64,000 nt of DNA from an uncultured Paracoccaceae bacterium. Lineage in GTDB: Bacteria; Pseudomonadota; Alphaproteobacteria; Rhodobacterales; Rhodobacteraceae. Each line of letters opens with the position of its first letter. The first letter of the stretch is position 1. The stretch is from contig CATOSU010000002.1 of the NCBI GenBank assembly GCA_951812615.1, positions 1,240,001 to 1,304,000 on the forward strand, given 5' to 3'. Below are positions 34,535 to 44,132 of the stretch, one piece after another. The position numbers and the translations under genes were made by a program. The notes under the pieces were generated by a model. The model searched no databases, was not told where the DNA came from, and worked only from the letters and a program-made list of their open reading frames with translations.

Positions 34535-34571
34535 GCCCCGCATCCGTCCCAAGCCGGATGCGGGGCTTTTT
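34535..34571 (+). terminator. Rho-independent terminator of the Hsp20 gene
   Basis: A perfect 12-bp stem, GCCCCGCATCCG with CGGATGCGGGGC, loop of eight bases, then five Ts. It lies 34 bases after the hsp20 stop and just before the convergent P450 stop. Confidence 0.92.
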
Positions 34572-34577
34572 CGTGCG

Positions 34578-35777
34578 TTACAGGTTGACCGTGCAGGCGC
34601 TGACGGTGCGCACCGCCCCGTATCCGCGCAGCCGTGCGGGTTCGCCCACCAACGTCATGCCCGGTGCCAGACGCGCCAGCGCCTTAAGGGCTTCTTCCAG
34701 TTCTATGCGCGCCAGCGGCTCTCCGAGGCAGCGATGCGGCCCGCCGCCGAACACCGGGTGCAGTCTGGGATGATCTTCGCGTGTGATGTCGAACCTGTTG
34801 GGATCGGAATAGACGTCCGGATCGCGCAGGGCCGTCAGCATTGACGCAGACACCAGCGATCCGGCCGGCACCGCCACACCTTCGATATCCCGGTCCTCCA
34901 GCGTGATCCGCCCCATGGATCCGATCACAGGATCAAACCGCAGCCCTTCGGAGACCGCGCCGGCGACCCAGCGGTCGGGGTCTTCGACCAGCATCGCCCA
35001 CTGATCGGGGTGTTGCAGCAGTTGCGAAACCGTCGCCGCCAGCGCGCCGCGCGTGGTGTCCGACCCGGCCAGAACCAGCCCGACCATCTGCGCCAGTATC
35101 TCTTTCTGTGTCAGATCACCGCCGCTGACCTTGTCGAGATAACTCGATACCAGCCCTTCGTCAGGGGCATTCCGGCGCGCGCCGATCAACTCATCGACCT
35201 GTTCCATCAGGTGCGCCATGTCGGCATCGGATTCCGCCCGCACCTCTGGTGACACAAGAGACAGACCCCGAATGGCCGAATAGACGTGACTGGCGAACCG
35301 CGGCATGTCCTCGTCCGGAACGGCGAGGATGGCGCCGATCACCTCAGCGGGCAGCGGACCCGCGACCCGGTCCAGGAAATCGACGTCGCCCTGACCGACC
35401 AGCCCGGAAATCAGACGTTCGCAGCGGGCGGCAACATCGACGCGCATCTGTTCGATCAGTTTGTGGGCAAAGGTTCGTGCCAGCGGCCCGCGGCGGCGGC
35501 GGTGCACGTCCCCGTTGGAAAACAGCATGACGTTTCCGACAAACTCGAACATCGGTCCCGAGGTCACGCCCGAGGCATACATCCCTTCCATCTCGATCTG
35601 CCGGGTCCAGCGGTCATCCATGAATGACTGCATCAACCGGTAAGGGAAGGCGGTCAGGAAACCGAATTTGTCCCGCGCCACAGGGCCATTGTCCCAGGCT
35701 GCCTGCAGATACTGGTGGTCCGTCATTCCGGTCACATAGTCCGGGATAGGCGGCAGGTCTTTGATTTTGAGTGTCAT
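34578..35777 (-). CDS. Cytochrome P450
   Basis: A 399-residue soluble bacterial P450 monooxygenase. The I-helix motif GLVLAGSDTTRGALA, the K-helix EGLRFDPV and the heme-binding loop FGGGPHRCLGEPLARIELE (Cys ligand) are present. No transmembrane anchor. ATG 35777 (MTLKIKDLPPIPDY) is preferred over the longer start. It is 63 bases downstream of the Rieske oxygenase gene on the same strand, forming an oxygenase module under a divergent TetR. The ferredoxin and reductase partners are not adjacent. Substrate unknown. Confidence 0.92.
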   Translation of the reverse strand: MTLKIKDLPPIPDYVTGMTDHQYLQAAWDNGPVARDKFGFLTAFPYRLMQSFMDDRWTRQIEMEGMYASGVTSGPMFEFVGNVMLFSNGDVHRRRRGPLARTFAHKLIEQMRVDVAARCERLISGLVGQGDVDFLDRVAGPLPAEVIGAILAVPDEDMPRFASHVYSAIRGLSLVSPEVRAESDADMAHLMEQVDELIGARRNAPDEGLVSSYLDKVSGGDLTQKEILAQMVGLVLAGSDTTRGALAATVSQLLQHPDQWAMLVEDPDRWVAGAVSEGLRFDPVIGSMGRITLEDRDIEGVAVPAGSLVSASMLTALRDPDVYSDPNRFDITREDHPRLHPVFGGGPHRCLGEPLARIELEEALKALARLAPGMTLVGEPARLRGYGAVRTVSACTVNL

Positions 35778-35840
35778 CGCCGGACAGCCTAACGCAGGAC
35801 CATGGGAGGTCATCCAAAAACTGGCTTATGTGACGTTTCG

Positions 35841-36973
35841 TCAACCAGCGAGGGAGTCCCGTACCGTCCGGGCAAGCCGGTTCAGTGCGCCTTCGTACCT
35901 GCCAAAGGTCAGATGCGTATTCGCCCCCGAGGACAGGCCGCCCTGTATTGCTTCGCCGATATCGAAATCCTCTTTCAGCGTTGTCATGGTGATCCGGTGG
36001 TTGCGTTCCCAGTGCGCCGCCCGGTCCGCCTGTTCTTTGGGGGCCAGAGTGGAGAGTTTCAGCCGGGTCAGACCGGCGGAAACCGGGTCCATCTGAATCC
36101 AGACGATGTGATCCTTTTGAACCAGCCACTGCGATGTCGGGACACCGAATAGACGATGTTTGCGTGGTTGCGGAGGATTCTGTCTTTCACCTCCGTTTCG
36201 GCCAGTTCTCCGAACGTGATACGGGGCAGGACGCTGCGTATATGCGGACCCAGCATCTGGTAGCTGGACAGGTTGTCGGGGAAGTGCGGGCCGATGGTTT
36301 CGGCGTGGGCAACGTGGAAATGATAGGCCTCTATTCCGCCTTCGATCAGCAGTTTCCAGTTGGCCCTGCACACGACCCGATCCGTTTGCATGATCTGCAG
36401 GTTTTCCATTTGCAGCCAGTCCATGTCTGAGGTCAGCGGCTGCAGGTGCGCGTCGATGTCTGTGCCGGCGCCCGGGTCGGGAACCACCCAGACCCAGCCG
36501 TGCTTCTCCGCGCAGATCAGCCGGACCAGCCCGTAGCGGGATTTATCGATATCCGGAAACCCCTGTTTCTGATGCGGGATGCCGCGCAGTTCGCCCGCGT
36601 TCGACCACGTCCACGCGTGATATGGGCAGGAGAAACTGAATTTGCAGCCGCTTTCATCGTCCACCAGACGGGCGCCGCGATGCCGGCAGACATTCAGAAA
36701 GGCATGTACTTGGCCATCCCGGTCACGCGTTAAAAGGGCCGGTTGCCCGGCCAGTTCGCTGCGCAGAAACGACCCGGGATCCGGCAGCTCTGACCCGTGG
36801 CAGGCGATCAGAGGCAGGCGGCGAAAAAGCGAGGCCTTCTCGGCCGCGAACCGGGTTTCATCAAGGTAATCCGTGACATCGGAATAGGTGACCTCCTGAT
36901 CCAGGTAGGCGGAACCGGACCTGGACAGCCCCAGCAATTCGTCGATCAGAGCCTGTTCTGTCTGGTGATCCAA
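35841..36973 (-). pseudogene. Rieske aromatic-ring-hydroxylating oxygenase alpha subunit, frameshifted
   Basis: Two overlapping frames together encode about 377 residues. The first (from 36973) has the Rieske centre CRHRGARLVDDESG...CPYHAW (C-x-H-x16-C-x2-H) and the mononuclear-iron site EAYHFHVAH. The reading frame breaks near 36142 after NIVYSV; the other frame resumes PTSQWLVQKDHIVWIQMD and continues to DFDIGEAIQGGL. Insertion of one base at 36142 would restore a complete protein, so the loss is a single-base deletion or sequencing error. It is in the operon with the P450 and is divergent from TetR at 37045. Confidence 0.85.
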
Positions 36974-37000
36974 AGCGTTTACCTCCCGCTCATCGATAGA

Positions 37001-37016
37001 CTTACCGACTGGTAAG
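37001..37016. promoter_or_regulatory. CTTACC-N4-GGTAAG palindrome, TetR operator candidate
   Basis: A perfect 6-bp inverted repeat in the 71-base space between the Rieske gene and the divergent TetR gene. Size, symmetry and position fit a TetR-family operator controlling both directions. Confidence 0.6.
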
Positions 37017-37044
37017 GCGTCAAGCGCCGCGTTAAAGTCGCTGC

Positions 37045-37620
37045 ATGAAGATCACATCAGATACCAAGACCCGGATGCTTGATACCGCCACGCACCTGTT
37101 TGCGGAGCGCGGGTTTTACGGGGTCAGCCTGGCCAATATCGCGGACGAGCTTGGCCTGACCAAACAGGCGCTGATCCATCATTTCGCCACCAAGGAAAAA
37201 CTCTATGGTCAGGTTCTGGAACGGATCTCGGACGACATAATTTCCGGATCCTCGGCCACTGACGATCTGGAAACTTTCTTTGAAACCTTCTGTGGCCATG
37301 CGATTGCCCATCCGCAGGATAGCCGGTTGCTGATGCGCGAGCTGCTGGACAACCGGCGGCGGGCCGAAGAGGCGACGCGGTGGTATCTCGAACCTTTCCT
37401 GCGCAACCTGATCGACCGGGTTAAGGCAACGCCGCGATGGCGACATGCACCGGATCCACAGGCGCTGTCCATCGCTTACCAGTTGCTTGGTGCCGTTTCA
37501 TATTTCGTGATTTCCGAACCGACGCTGACGCGTATTCTGGGCAGTGCGCAGTTCTCCGAAATGCAGGACATCTATCCCGGGGAGATACGCCGGACAGTGC
37601 GGTTGCTCCTGTCCGGCTAG
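37045..37620 (+). CDS. TetR/AcrR family transcriptional regulator
   Basis: A 191-residue TetR regulator. The HTH is at about residues 23-45 (GVSLANIADELGLTKQALIHHFATKEKLY, core ADELGLTKQALIHHF). The C-terminal ligand domain contains the segment LLMRELLDNRRRAEEATRW found in CecR/fatty-acid-type subgroups. It is divergent from the Rieske/P450 pair with a palindrome between them, so it likely represses that pair. Ligand probably the oxygenase substrate; inferred. Confidence 0.9.
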   Translation: MKITSDTKTRMLDTATHLFAERGFYGVSLANIADELGLTKQALIHHFATKEKLYGQVLERISDDIISGSSATDDLETFFETFCGHAIAHPQDSRLLMRELLDNRRRAEEATRWYLEPFLRNLIDRVKATPRWRHAPDPQALSIAYQLLGAVSYFVISEPTLTRILGSAQFSEMQDIYPGEIRRTVRLLLSG

Positions 37621-37642
37621 GGGGTTCAAACGCGCCGCGGGG

Positions 37643-39562
37643 TCACTGCGCCGACAGGCTTTGCGCCAGCCGCATAAGCTGTACCGCCTCGGCCCGGTAC
37701 CCATACGGATCATCGCCGCGATTGGTGTTGGCCAGAGCGATGGCATCTCCCCAGCTCCAGTCGCCCAGATAGGTGCCACCGCGCAGCAACTGTCCGAACC
37801 CCGCGATTGCGACGGCAAAGCCGGTGTCATCGGCAGGCGGCAGGTCGGCGGTAATAGGCAGCTCGATCAGCTGGCTGTCATCCGCGCCCGGCGATTTGTA
37901 CCGCAGCCGGAGGAAGCCAAGCTCGTCCGATCCGTCCGCCACCGGTTCGGATCCGTAGCGCAGCGGATCCGTCAGGCGGGCCGGCGACCCGACCGGCGTG
38001 ATTTCATAGAGCGCGGTCACAGAATGTCCGGCGCCAATCTCGCCCGCATCCACCGCATCGTTGTTGAAATCCTCGCGCCGGAGGGCACGGGTTTCATAAC
38101 CGATCAACCGGTATTCTGCGATCTGGGCCGGGTTGAATTCGACCTGGATTTTCACGTCGTCGGCAATCGGGAAAAGCGCCCCTGTCAGCTGATCGACCAG
38201 CACCTTCTGCGCTTCGGTCAGTGTATCAATGTAAGCCGCCTGACCGTTTCCGTTCTGCGCCAGCGCCTGCATCGTGGCATCGTCCAGATTGCCCCGGCCA
38301 AATCCGAGGACAGACAGGTAGGTGCCGCTGTCGCGTTCCGTGGCGATGTAGTCTTTCAGCGCGTCGGGATCGGACAGGCCGACATTGAAATCCCCGTCCG
38401 TGGCGAGGATCACGCGCGACACCTCGCCGTCTTCGGTCATTTCACGTGCGACCGCGTAGGCCTGTTGCAAGCCCGCCTGACCGGCGGTGGATCCGCCCGC
38501 ATCCAGCCGGTTCAGCGCGGCGAGGATCGTTTGCCGCTCGGACGCGGCGGTTGGCACCAGAACCTGACCGGCGCTGCCGGCATAGGTGACGATCGCCACC
38601 TCATCCTCGGGCCGGAGCTGAGCCAGCATCAGCGCAAAGCTCTGTTTCAGCAGCGGCAGCTTGGCGGCGTGGTTCATCGATCCGGAGGTATCGATCAGGA
38701 AGACGAGGTTCAGCGGCGGGCGGTCTTCGACCGCGGGCAAGGCGCCCTGTATTCCGATGTGGATCAGCTGTGTATCCGCGTTCCACGGCGTTTGTGAAAC
38801 GCTGACCGTGGGGCGGAACGGATCATCACCGACCGGCGCGGCATAATCATAGGGGAAGTAATTGACCATCTCCTCGACCCGAACCGCGTCCGGGTCTGGC
38901 AGATACCCGTTCAGCAGCGAATTCCGAACCACAGCGTAGGACGCGGTGTCGACGTCGATGGAAAAGGTGGAAACCGGGTTTTCAGCGGTCACCTGCAACG
39001 GGTTCGGATCCTCGTTGGCGAATTCTTCGGTATTCGGCGCGTCCGCCCTGATCCGGTCATCGGAGGGCGCCAGAAGCCCGGCAGACGGTTCCTGTGCCGC
39101 CGTGCCCAAACCGGCGCTTGGTGCGACGCGCGTTCTTTCTGCGTCTTGGTCCATCGCGGGGGCCGGTGCCGGCATCATGTCGGCCTCGGCTTCTTCCTGC
39201 AGCAATACGCGGGGTGCTGCACGCTTGGCTTCTGCCGTGTCTGCTGCAGGCTCGGGCGCCAGCGGCAGGGCAGGCGGGCGCAGCAGATCGGACCCCGGCC
39301 CAAGCGCAACGAAGGCAACGGCAACAAGGGCGGTTGTGGCAACAAGACCACCACGCGACGACATAACATTGACCATATGACGAACTCCTCTCCAAATGCC
39401 CGGAACCGGGCGATTGGAGGTATGACGCGCACCGTCACGCGATCCTTGGAGCGCGGTGAAATTTTTTTGCGCCAGCGCCAGATTGTCCGCCTTTTTCTGC
39501 GGATCCGGGTCGGGGGTCGCATTGCGCAGGGTGGCGCGCAGGTCGTCGAGATCATCGGTCAT
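37643..39562 (-). CDS. VWA-domain membrane protein (YfbK-like, DUF3520)
   Basis: A 639-residue protein with a cytosolic N-terminus of about 70 residues, one membrane helix (VATTALVAVAFVALG), an Ala/Pro/Glu-rich linker and a large extracytoplasmic part. The von Willebrand A domain has the MIDAS motif DTSGSMN (about residue 290), VTYAG and ATDGDFNVG. A C-terminal DUF3520-type domain (LGFLRLRYKSPG...LLRGGTYLGDWSW) follows. Its start overlaps the ECF sigma gene by four bases (ATGA), so the N-terminal segment may bind the sigma factor. Function of the family is unknown. Confidence 0.88.
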   Translation of the reverse strand: MTDDLDDLRATLRNATPDPDPQKKADNLALAQKNFTALQGSRDGARHTSNRPVPGIWRGVRHMVNVMSSRGGLVATTALVAVAFVALGPGSDLLRPPALPLAPEPAADTAEAKRAAPRVLLQEEAEADMMPAPAPAMDQDAERTRVAPSAGLGTAAQEPSAGLLAPSDDRIRADAPNTEEFANEDPNPLQVTAENPVSTFSIDVDTASYAVVRNSLLNGYLPDPDAVRVEEMVNYFPYDYAAPVGDDPFRPTVSVSQTPWNADTQLIHIGIQGALPAVEDRPPLNLVFLIDTSGSMNHAAKLPLLKQSFALMLAQLRPEDEVAIVTYAGSAGQVLVPTAASERQTILAALNRLDAGGSTAGQAGLQQAYAVAREMTEDGEVSRVILATDGDFNVGLSDPDALKDYIATERDSGTYLSVLGFGRGNLDDATMQALAQNGNGQAAYIDTLTEAQKVLVDQLTGALFPIADDVKIQVEFNPAQIAEYRLIGYETRALRREDFNNDAVDAGEIGAGHSVTALYEITPVGSPARLTDPLRYGSEPVADGSDELGFLRLRYKSPGADDSQLIELPITADLPPADDTGFAVAIAGFGQLLRGGTYLGDWSWGDAIALANTNRGDDPYGYRAEAVQLMRLAQSLSAQ

Positions 39563-40104
39563 CCCGTGTCCTCCTCTTCGCGGATGCGCCGCAGGTGCTT
39601 CTTGGCCTCCGAGATGCGCCAGCTGATCGTGCCCTCGGAGACGCCCAGAATGTCGGCGGCCTGCGCGTGAGTCATGTCGTCCAGCACCAGCGCCAGCGTG
39701 TCGCGCAGGTCCCCGGGAAGGGCGCGCATCGCCGAGATCAGCCAGTCGACCTGTTCGGCGTTTTCCTTTTCGGTGGCCTGACGTGCCAGTTCCCAGTCGC
39801 CCCAGCCAGCCGCCGCCTTGCCGTGGCTTGCCTGCCGGCGCCGACGGTCATGGACCGCGTTTACGGCAACCCGGTAGAGCCACGTCATGAACTTCGCCTC
39901 GCCGCGGAACCGTGCAATCTTGGCCGGCAGCGCGGCGCAAATGTCCTGTGTCAGATCCTCTGCCTCGGCCCGCCCGCCGGTCAGCCGGAAACACAGGGCA
40001 AACAGCTGATCGTACCGGCGCTCCAACAGGGCCGAGAACGCAGCCGCGTCGCCGCCAGCCGCCGCATTGGCCAGATTTTCGTCAGAGGCATCCATGCGCA
40101 TCAC
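39559..40104 (-). CDS. ECF-type RNA polymerase sigma factor
   Basis: A 181-residue group 4 sigma factor. Region 2 includes LTQDICAALPAKIARFRGEAKFMTWLYRVAVNA (core FMTWLYRVAVNAVHDRRRR) and region 4 has MTHAQAADILGVSEGTISWRI with HTH character. It is immediately upstream of, and overlaps, the VWA membrane protein; no separate anti-sigma gene is present, which suggests the VWA protein's cytosolic tail plays that part. The start is ATG 40104; an alternative ATG lies two codons downstream. Confidence 0.9.
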   Translation of the reverse strand: MMRMDASDENLANAAAGGDAAAFSALLERRYDQLFALCFRLTGGRAEAEDLTQDICAALPAKIARFRGEAKFMTWLYRVAVNAVHDRRRRQASHGKAAAGWGDWELARQATEKENAEQVDWLISAMRALPGDLRDTLALVLDDMTHAQAADILGVSEGTISWRISEAKKHLRRIREEEDTG

Positions 40105-40318
40105 ATGATCTTGGACGGTGCCCGAACGTCAATCCTTGGCTGTTGGCGAAAGAAAATATGAACTGCGCCAAAACACCGTCAGGACCGTCGTTGCGGGATC
40201 GGCCGCGGTCGGGGCGGGCGATGCGGAGATCGCAAATACCCGACAGCACCATTTGTATCGCCTTGCCATTGCCGGTCAAAGCGGCACATGGTTGGAGGCT
40301 TGTCCGGACCACGCCCTC

Positions 40319-41536
40319 ATGTTCACCCCCGCCACCACACCGCCACATCTGGCCACGCTCGTCCTGCTGACGGCGACTTCGGTCCTGTCGCTGAACATGT
40401 TCCTGCCGTCGCTTGCCCATATCGCGCAGGATTTCGGGGTCAGCTATGCGCTCGCCAGCGTGGCAATCTCGGGGTATCTCGCAGTGACCGGCATATTGCA
40501 GATCATTCTCGGCCCGGTGGCAGACAGGTTCGGGCGGCGCCCGGTTCTTCTGGTCTGTCTGTTGTTGTTCGCCGTTGCCTCGGTCTGTGCCGCGCTTGCC
40601 CAGTCGATCTGGGTTTTCCTGTGCGCGCGCATTGTGCAGGCCGGCGTGATTGCCGGTTCCGCGCTGGCCTCGGCGGTGATCTCGGACACCGCGGAAAAGT
40701 CCCGGGCAGCGAGCCTCATGGCCTATGTCGGCATGTCGATGGCCGTTGCCCCGATGCTTGCGCCGATGCTGGGCGGGGCGCTGGACGAGTTGTTCGGGTG
40801 GCGCTCGGGGTTTTGGGTGTTTTCGGGTCTGGGGGCGACGATGCTGTGGCTTGTCTGGGCGGATCTGGGTGAAACCAACCCCGCCCCCGCGGACACTTTC
40901 CTTGAACAGGTCAGGGCCTATTCCGAATTGTTCCGTTCGCGCCGGTTCTGGGGCTATTCGGTCTGCGCCGCGTTTGCTGTGGGAATGTTTTACATCTTTA
41001 TCTCGTCCGCTCCGCTGGTGGCGGCAGACGTATTCGATCTGTCCCCCACGATTGTTGGTATCGGGATCGGATCGATCACAGGCGGGTTTTTCATCGGCAG
41101 TTTCCTGTCCGGACGGTATTCGGAAAGAATGGGGCTACTGTGGATGATCTTTGCCGGCCGTATCGTGGCCTTCTGCGGGGTTTTCGCGGCGCTGATGCTG
41201 ATGCTGTTATGGACCAGCCATCCCCTGCTGTTCTTCGGCGGCGGGATTGCGGCGGGTCTGGGAAATGGCCTGACCGTTCCGAACGCACGCGCCGGTGCGC
41301 TGGCGATCCGCCCGCATCTGGCCGGCAGCGCCGCGGGGCTTTCAGGTGCGTTGATGGTGGCCGGCGGCGCAGTGCTGACACCGCTGCCCGGCCTGCTGAT
41401 GACCCCGCAGAACGGTGCGTGGCTTGGGCTTGTGCTGATGCTGGGCGCGTCGGTCGGCGGGTTGCTGGCCGCGGCCTTTGTCTGGGATGTGGACCGGCGC
41501 GAAGGGATGCCCACCCAGGTCAAGGCTGACCGGTAG
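40319..41536 (+). CDS. MFS drug-resistance transporter, Bcr/CflA type
   Basis: A 405-residue inner-membrane antiporter with twelve predicted helices. The MFS motif A-like GPVADRFGRRPVLL lies between helices 2 and 3, and motif C (GMSMAVAPMLAPMLGG) marks helix 5 as in DHA1 exporters of the Bcr family. ATG 40319 is the chosen start; the longer frame adds 67 hydrophilic residues not expected. It is divergent from the sigma factor. It ends one base before the convergent zinc-less dehydrogenase. Substrate unknown. Confidence 0.88.
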   Translation: MFTPATTPPHLATLVLLTATSVLSLNMFLPSLAHIAQDFGVSYALASVAISGYLAVTGILQIILGPVADRFGRRPVLLVCLLLFAVASVCAALAQSIWVFLCARIVQAGVIAGSALASAVISDTAEKSRAASLMAYVGMSMAVAPMLAPMLGGALDELFGWRSGFWVFSGLGATMLWLVWADLGETNPAPADTFLEQVRAYSELFRSRRFWGYSVCAAFAVGMFYIFISSAPLVAADVFDLSPTIVGIGIGSITGGFFIGSFLSGRYSERMGLLWMIFAGRIVAFCGVFAALMLMLLWTSHPLLFFGGGIAAGLGNGLTVPNARAGALAIRPHLAGSAAGLSGALMVAGGAVLTPLPGLLMTPQNGAWLGLVLMLGASVGGLLAAAFVWDVDRREGMPTQVKADR

Positions 41537-42574
41537 TCAGTCGGAGACGATGATCTGAACCTTGCCGTCGGGCTGTGCCAGGGCCTGTGGTAAGCGTTCG
41601 ATAGCGTGTTCCAGCGGCACTTCGACCGAGACGTCCGTTGCCCAGCGGCCATCGCGGAACCTGTCCTGCACGGCACCAAATACACGCAGCTTGCGCAGGA
41701 ACGATGTTTCCCCGGCCCATTTCGTTGTCCAGAAACCCTCGACCGACTTATTCATGAAAATCATCTCGCCGGGCTCAAGGATTTCGGTCGGGGACGGGTC
41801 GAGCTTGCCATAGATCACCCAGCGCGCGTTTTCACCCATCGACCTGAAGATAACCGGGCTGCTGCCGCCGGCCACCGCGTCCAGAAAAATCACCGGTTTT
41901 TCCGCGGCAAACAACCGGGCAAGTTCGGTTTCGAAACCGGCGTCAGTTTCGTTCAGGACATGTGCCGCTCCGAGCGCCTTCAGCGCCGCTGCCGGTTCTT
42001 CCCTCCGGACGATGGCGATCATCCGTTTGCCCTGATCGCGGGCCAGCCCGGCAATAAATTTGCCCAGCTGGCTTGCCGCGGCTGAGAAAACAAAGGCTTC
42101 GTCGTCTCGAACGAGGTCCAGCATCGCTGCGGCGGTGACCGGGTTGACGATCAGGCCGGCCGCGTCACGGTCGGCCACGCCTTTTTTCAGCGGCAGCGCC
42201 ACGCTTGCCCGGGTGACGGCGTATTCGCCCCATGTGCCTGACCCGTCCGGCGTCACGTAGAACGCAACGTCGCGGCCCTTCAGGTACCGGCCCATCAATC
42301 CCGGCCCGGCCTCCACAACCTTGCCGACACCTTCGAACCCGGCGGGCCGGCCCTTGGTGCGGGGCTGTCCGTAAAATCCCTGAACAAAGGCAATATCCGA
42401 TGGGTTCACGGCCGCCCGCCTGACCTTGATCAGAACCTGGCCGGGACCCGGAGACGGGCGTGGGACCTCTCCGAGTTCCAGAACCTCGCCCGGCCGGTCC
42501 AGCCGGTTTCCGACGAAACCGGCCGTTTCGGCCACACCATCCTGACGCAGCAGAAGCCCGCGCATCCTGTCCAT
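41537..42574 (-). CDS. Zinc-independent MDR-family alcohol dehydrogenase (quinone-oxidoreductase-like)
   Basis: A 345-residue medium-chain dehydrogenase. The GroES-like N-terminal domain is present (VLIKVRRAAVNPSDIAFVQG), without the zinc-ligand cysteines of alcohol dehydrogenase. The nucleotide site shows VFSAAASQLGKFIAGLA, where AxxGxxG would be usual. Its start overlaps the stop of the SSADH gene by one base (TGATG), so translation is coupled and the two may work on the same aldehyde/ketone route. Cofactor likely NADPH; substrate unknown. Confidence 0.82.
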   Translation of the reverse strand: MDRMRGLLLRQDGVAETAGFVGNRLDRPGEVLELGEVPRPSPGPGQVLIKVRRAAVNPSDIAFVQGFYGQPRTKGRPAGFEGVGKVVEAGPGLMGRYLKGRDVAFYVTPDGSGTWGEYAVTRASVALPLKKGVADRDAAGLIVNPVTAAAMLDLVRDDEAFVFSAAASQLGKFIAGLARDQGKRMIAIVRREEPAAALKALGAAHVLNETDAGFETELARLFAAEKPVIFLDAVAGGSSPVIFRSMGENARWVIYGKLDPSPTEILEPGEMIFMNKSVEGFWTTKWAGETSFLRKLRVFGAVQDRFRDGRWATDVSVEVPLEHAIERLPQALAQPDGKVQIIVSD

Positions 42575-44049
42575 CAGACGCTCATGCAGACGTATTTCAT
42601 TTCAAGGTAGTCATCAATGCCGTGGTGGCTGCCTTCGCGGCCCAGGCCCGATTGCTTGACGCCGCCAAACGGTCCCAGCTCGGTGGAGATGATGCCGGTG
42701 TTGACGCCGACGATCCCGTATTCCAACGCCTCGGCCACCTTGTAAACGCGCGACAGGTCCTTGGCATAGAAATACGAGGCGAGGCCGAAAATCGTATCGT
42801 TGGCCATCGCAATGACGTCGTCCTCGGTCTCGAACTTGAAGAGCGGCGCGAGCGGGCCGAATGTTTCGTCCTGCGCCACCATCATGTCCTGTGTTACGCC
42901 GGTCACGATGGTTGGCTGGAAGAAGGTTCCGCCCAGATCATGCGGATTGCCCCCGGTCAGCACTGTGCCGCCCTTGGAAACGACGTCCTGCATATGTTCG
43001 ACCACCTTGTCGACGGCGTCCGCGTTGATCAGCGGCCCGGTTGTCACGCCGTCGGACAATCCGTCGCCGACATTCAGGTTCTCAACCGCGGCCTTCAGCT
43101 TTTCTGCGAACGCGTCATAGACGCCGGCCTGAACGTAGATCCGGTTCGCGCATACGCATGTCTGGCCGTTGTTGCGGAATTTGCACATCATCGCACCTTC
43201 GACCGCCGCATCCAGATCAGCGTCGTCGAACACGATGAACGGTGCGTTGCCGCCCAGTTCCATCGAGCATTTTAACACCTGATCAGCGGCCTGTTTCAGC
43301 AGGATGCGACCGACCTCGGTCGACCCGGTGAAGGTAAGCTTGCGGATACCCGGGTTTTCGCAGAACTCCTTGCCGATTTCAGAGGACCGCGACGACGGGA
43401 TCACGTTGAACACGCCTGCGGGGATGCCCGCGCGTTCGGCCAGTTCCGCCAGCACAAGCGCGGACAGTGGCGTTTCCTTGGCCGGGCGGGCGACGAAAGA
43501 GCACCCGACCGCCAGAGCCGGGGCCGCCTTGCGGGTAATCATGGCGTTCGGGAAGTTCCACGGCGTGATCGACGCCGCCACGCCGATCGGCTGCTTCAGT
43601 ACCATGATGCGCTTGTCGCGCTGATGGCCGGGGATCATCTCGCCGTAGACGCGTTTGGCTTCCTCGGCGAAAAACTCGACAAACGACGCGCCGTAGCCAA
43701 TTTCACCCACGGCTTCCGCCAGCGGTTTGCCCTGTTCGGCGGTCAGAATGGTGCCCAGATCCTGTGCGTTTTCCATCATCAGATCGAACCAGCGACGCAG
43801 GATCGCGGCCCGCTCTTTCCCGGTCATTGCGGCCCAGCCTTTTTGTGCCGCTTCGGCCGCGGCGATGGCCTTTGCGGCCTGATCCCGGCTGAGGTCGGCC
43901 ACCTCGGCAATCACGTCGCCGCGTGCGGGGTTTGTCACGGCAAAGGTGCCGTTGTCGCCCTTAACCCACTGACCATTGACGTAACCGCCTGTCACCAACA
44001 GAGAAGGATCCTTGAGCAGCGATTTGAGATCGGTTGTTGCATCCAGCAT
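42574..44049 (-). CDS. gabD: NAD(P)-dependent succinate-semialdehyde dehydrogenase
   Basis: Oxidises succinate semialdehyde to succinate, ending GABA or related degradation. The 491 residues have the SSADH-typical LVARPAKETPLSALVLAELA-like segment (here VARPAKETP), GGNAPFIVFDDADLD with the general-base Glu just before it (MELGGN), and the catalytic Cys in NNGQTCVCANR. The adjacent second Cys fits a redox switch seen in some GabD proteins. It heads a two-gene operon with the MDR oxidoreductase. A related semialdehyde dehydrogenase specificity (glutarate) is possible. Confidence 0.92.
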   Translation of the reverse strand: MLDATTDLKSLLKDPSLLVTGGYVNGQWVKGDNGTFAVTNPARGDVIAEVADLSRDQAAKAIAAAEAAQKGWAAMTGKERAAILRRWFDLMMENAQDLGTILTAEQGKPLAEAVGEIGYGASFVEFFAEEAKRVYGEMIPGHQRDKRIMVLKQPIGVAASITPWNFPNAMITRKAAPALAVGCSFVARPAKETPLSALVLAELAERAGIPAGVFNVIPSSRSSEIGKEFCENPGIRKLTFTGSTEVGRILLKQAADQVLKCSMELGGNAPFIVFDDADLDAAVEGAMMCKFRNNGQTCVCANRIYVQAGVYDAFAEKLKAAVENLNVGDGLSDGVTTGPLINADAVDKVVEHMQDVVSKGGTVLTGGNPHDLGGTFFQPTIVTGVTQDMMVAQDETFGPLAPLFKFETEDDVIAMANDTIFGLASYFYAKDLSRVYKVAEALEYGIVGVNTGIISTELGPFGGVKQSGLGREGSHHGIDDYLEMKYVCMSV

Positions 44050-44132
44050 AACCTGAGACTCCCTGAAATTTCCTCTCGCAGAGCCAAAGCAGTTGAGGCA
44101 GGGTTTGTCTAGGTCAACCGGGGGAGTGGGTC

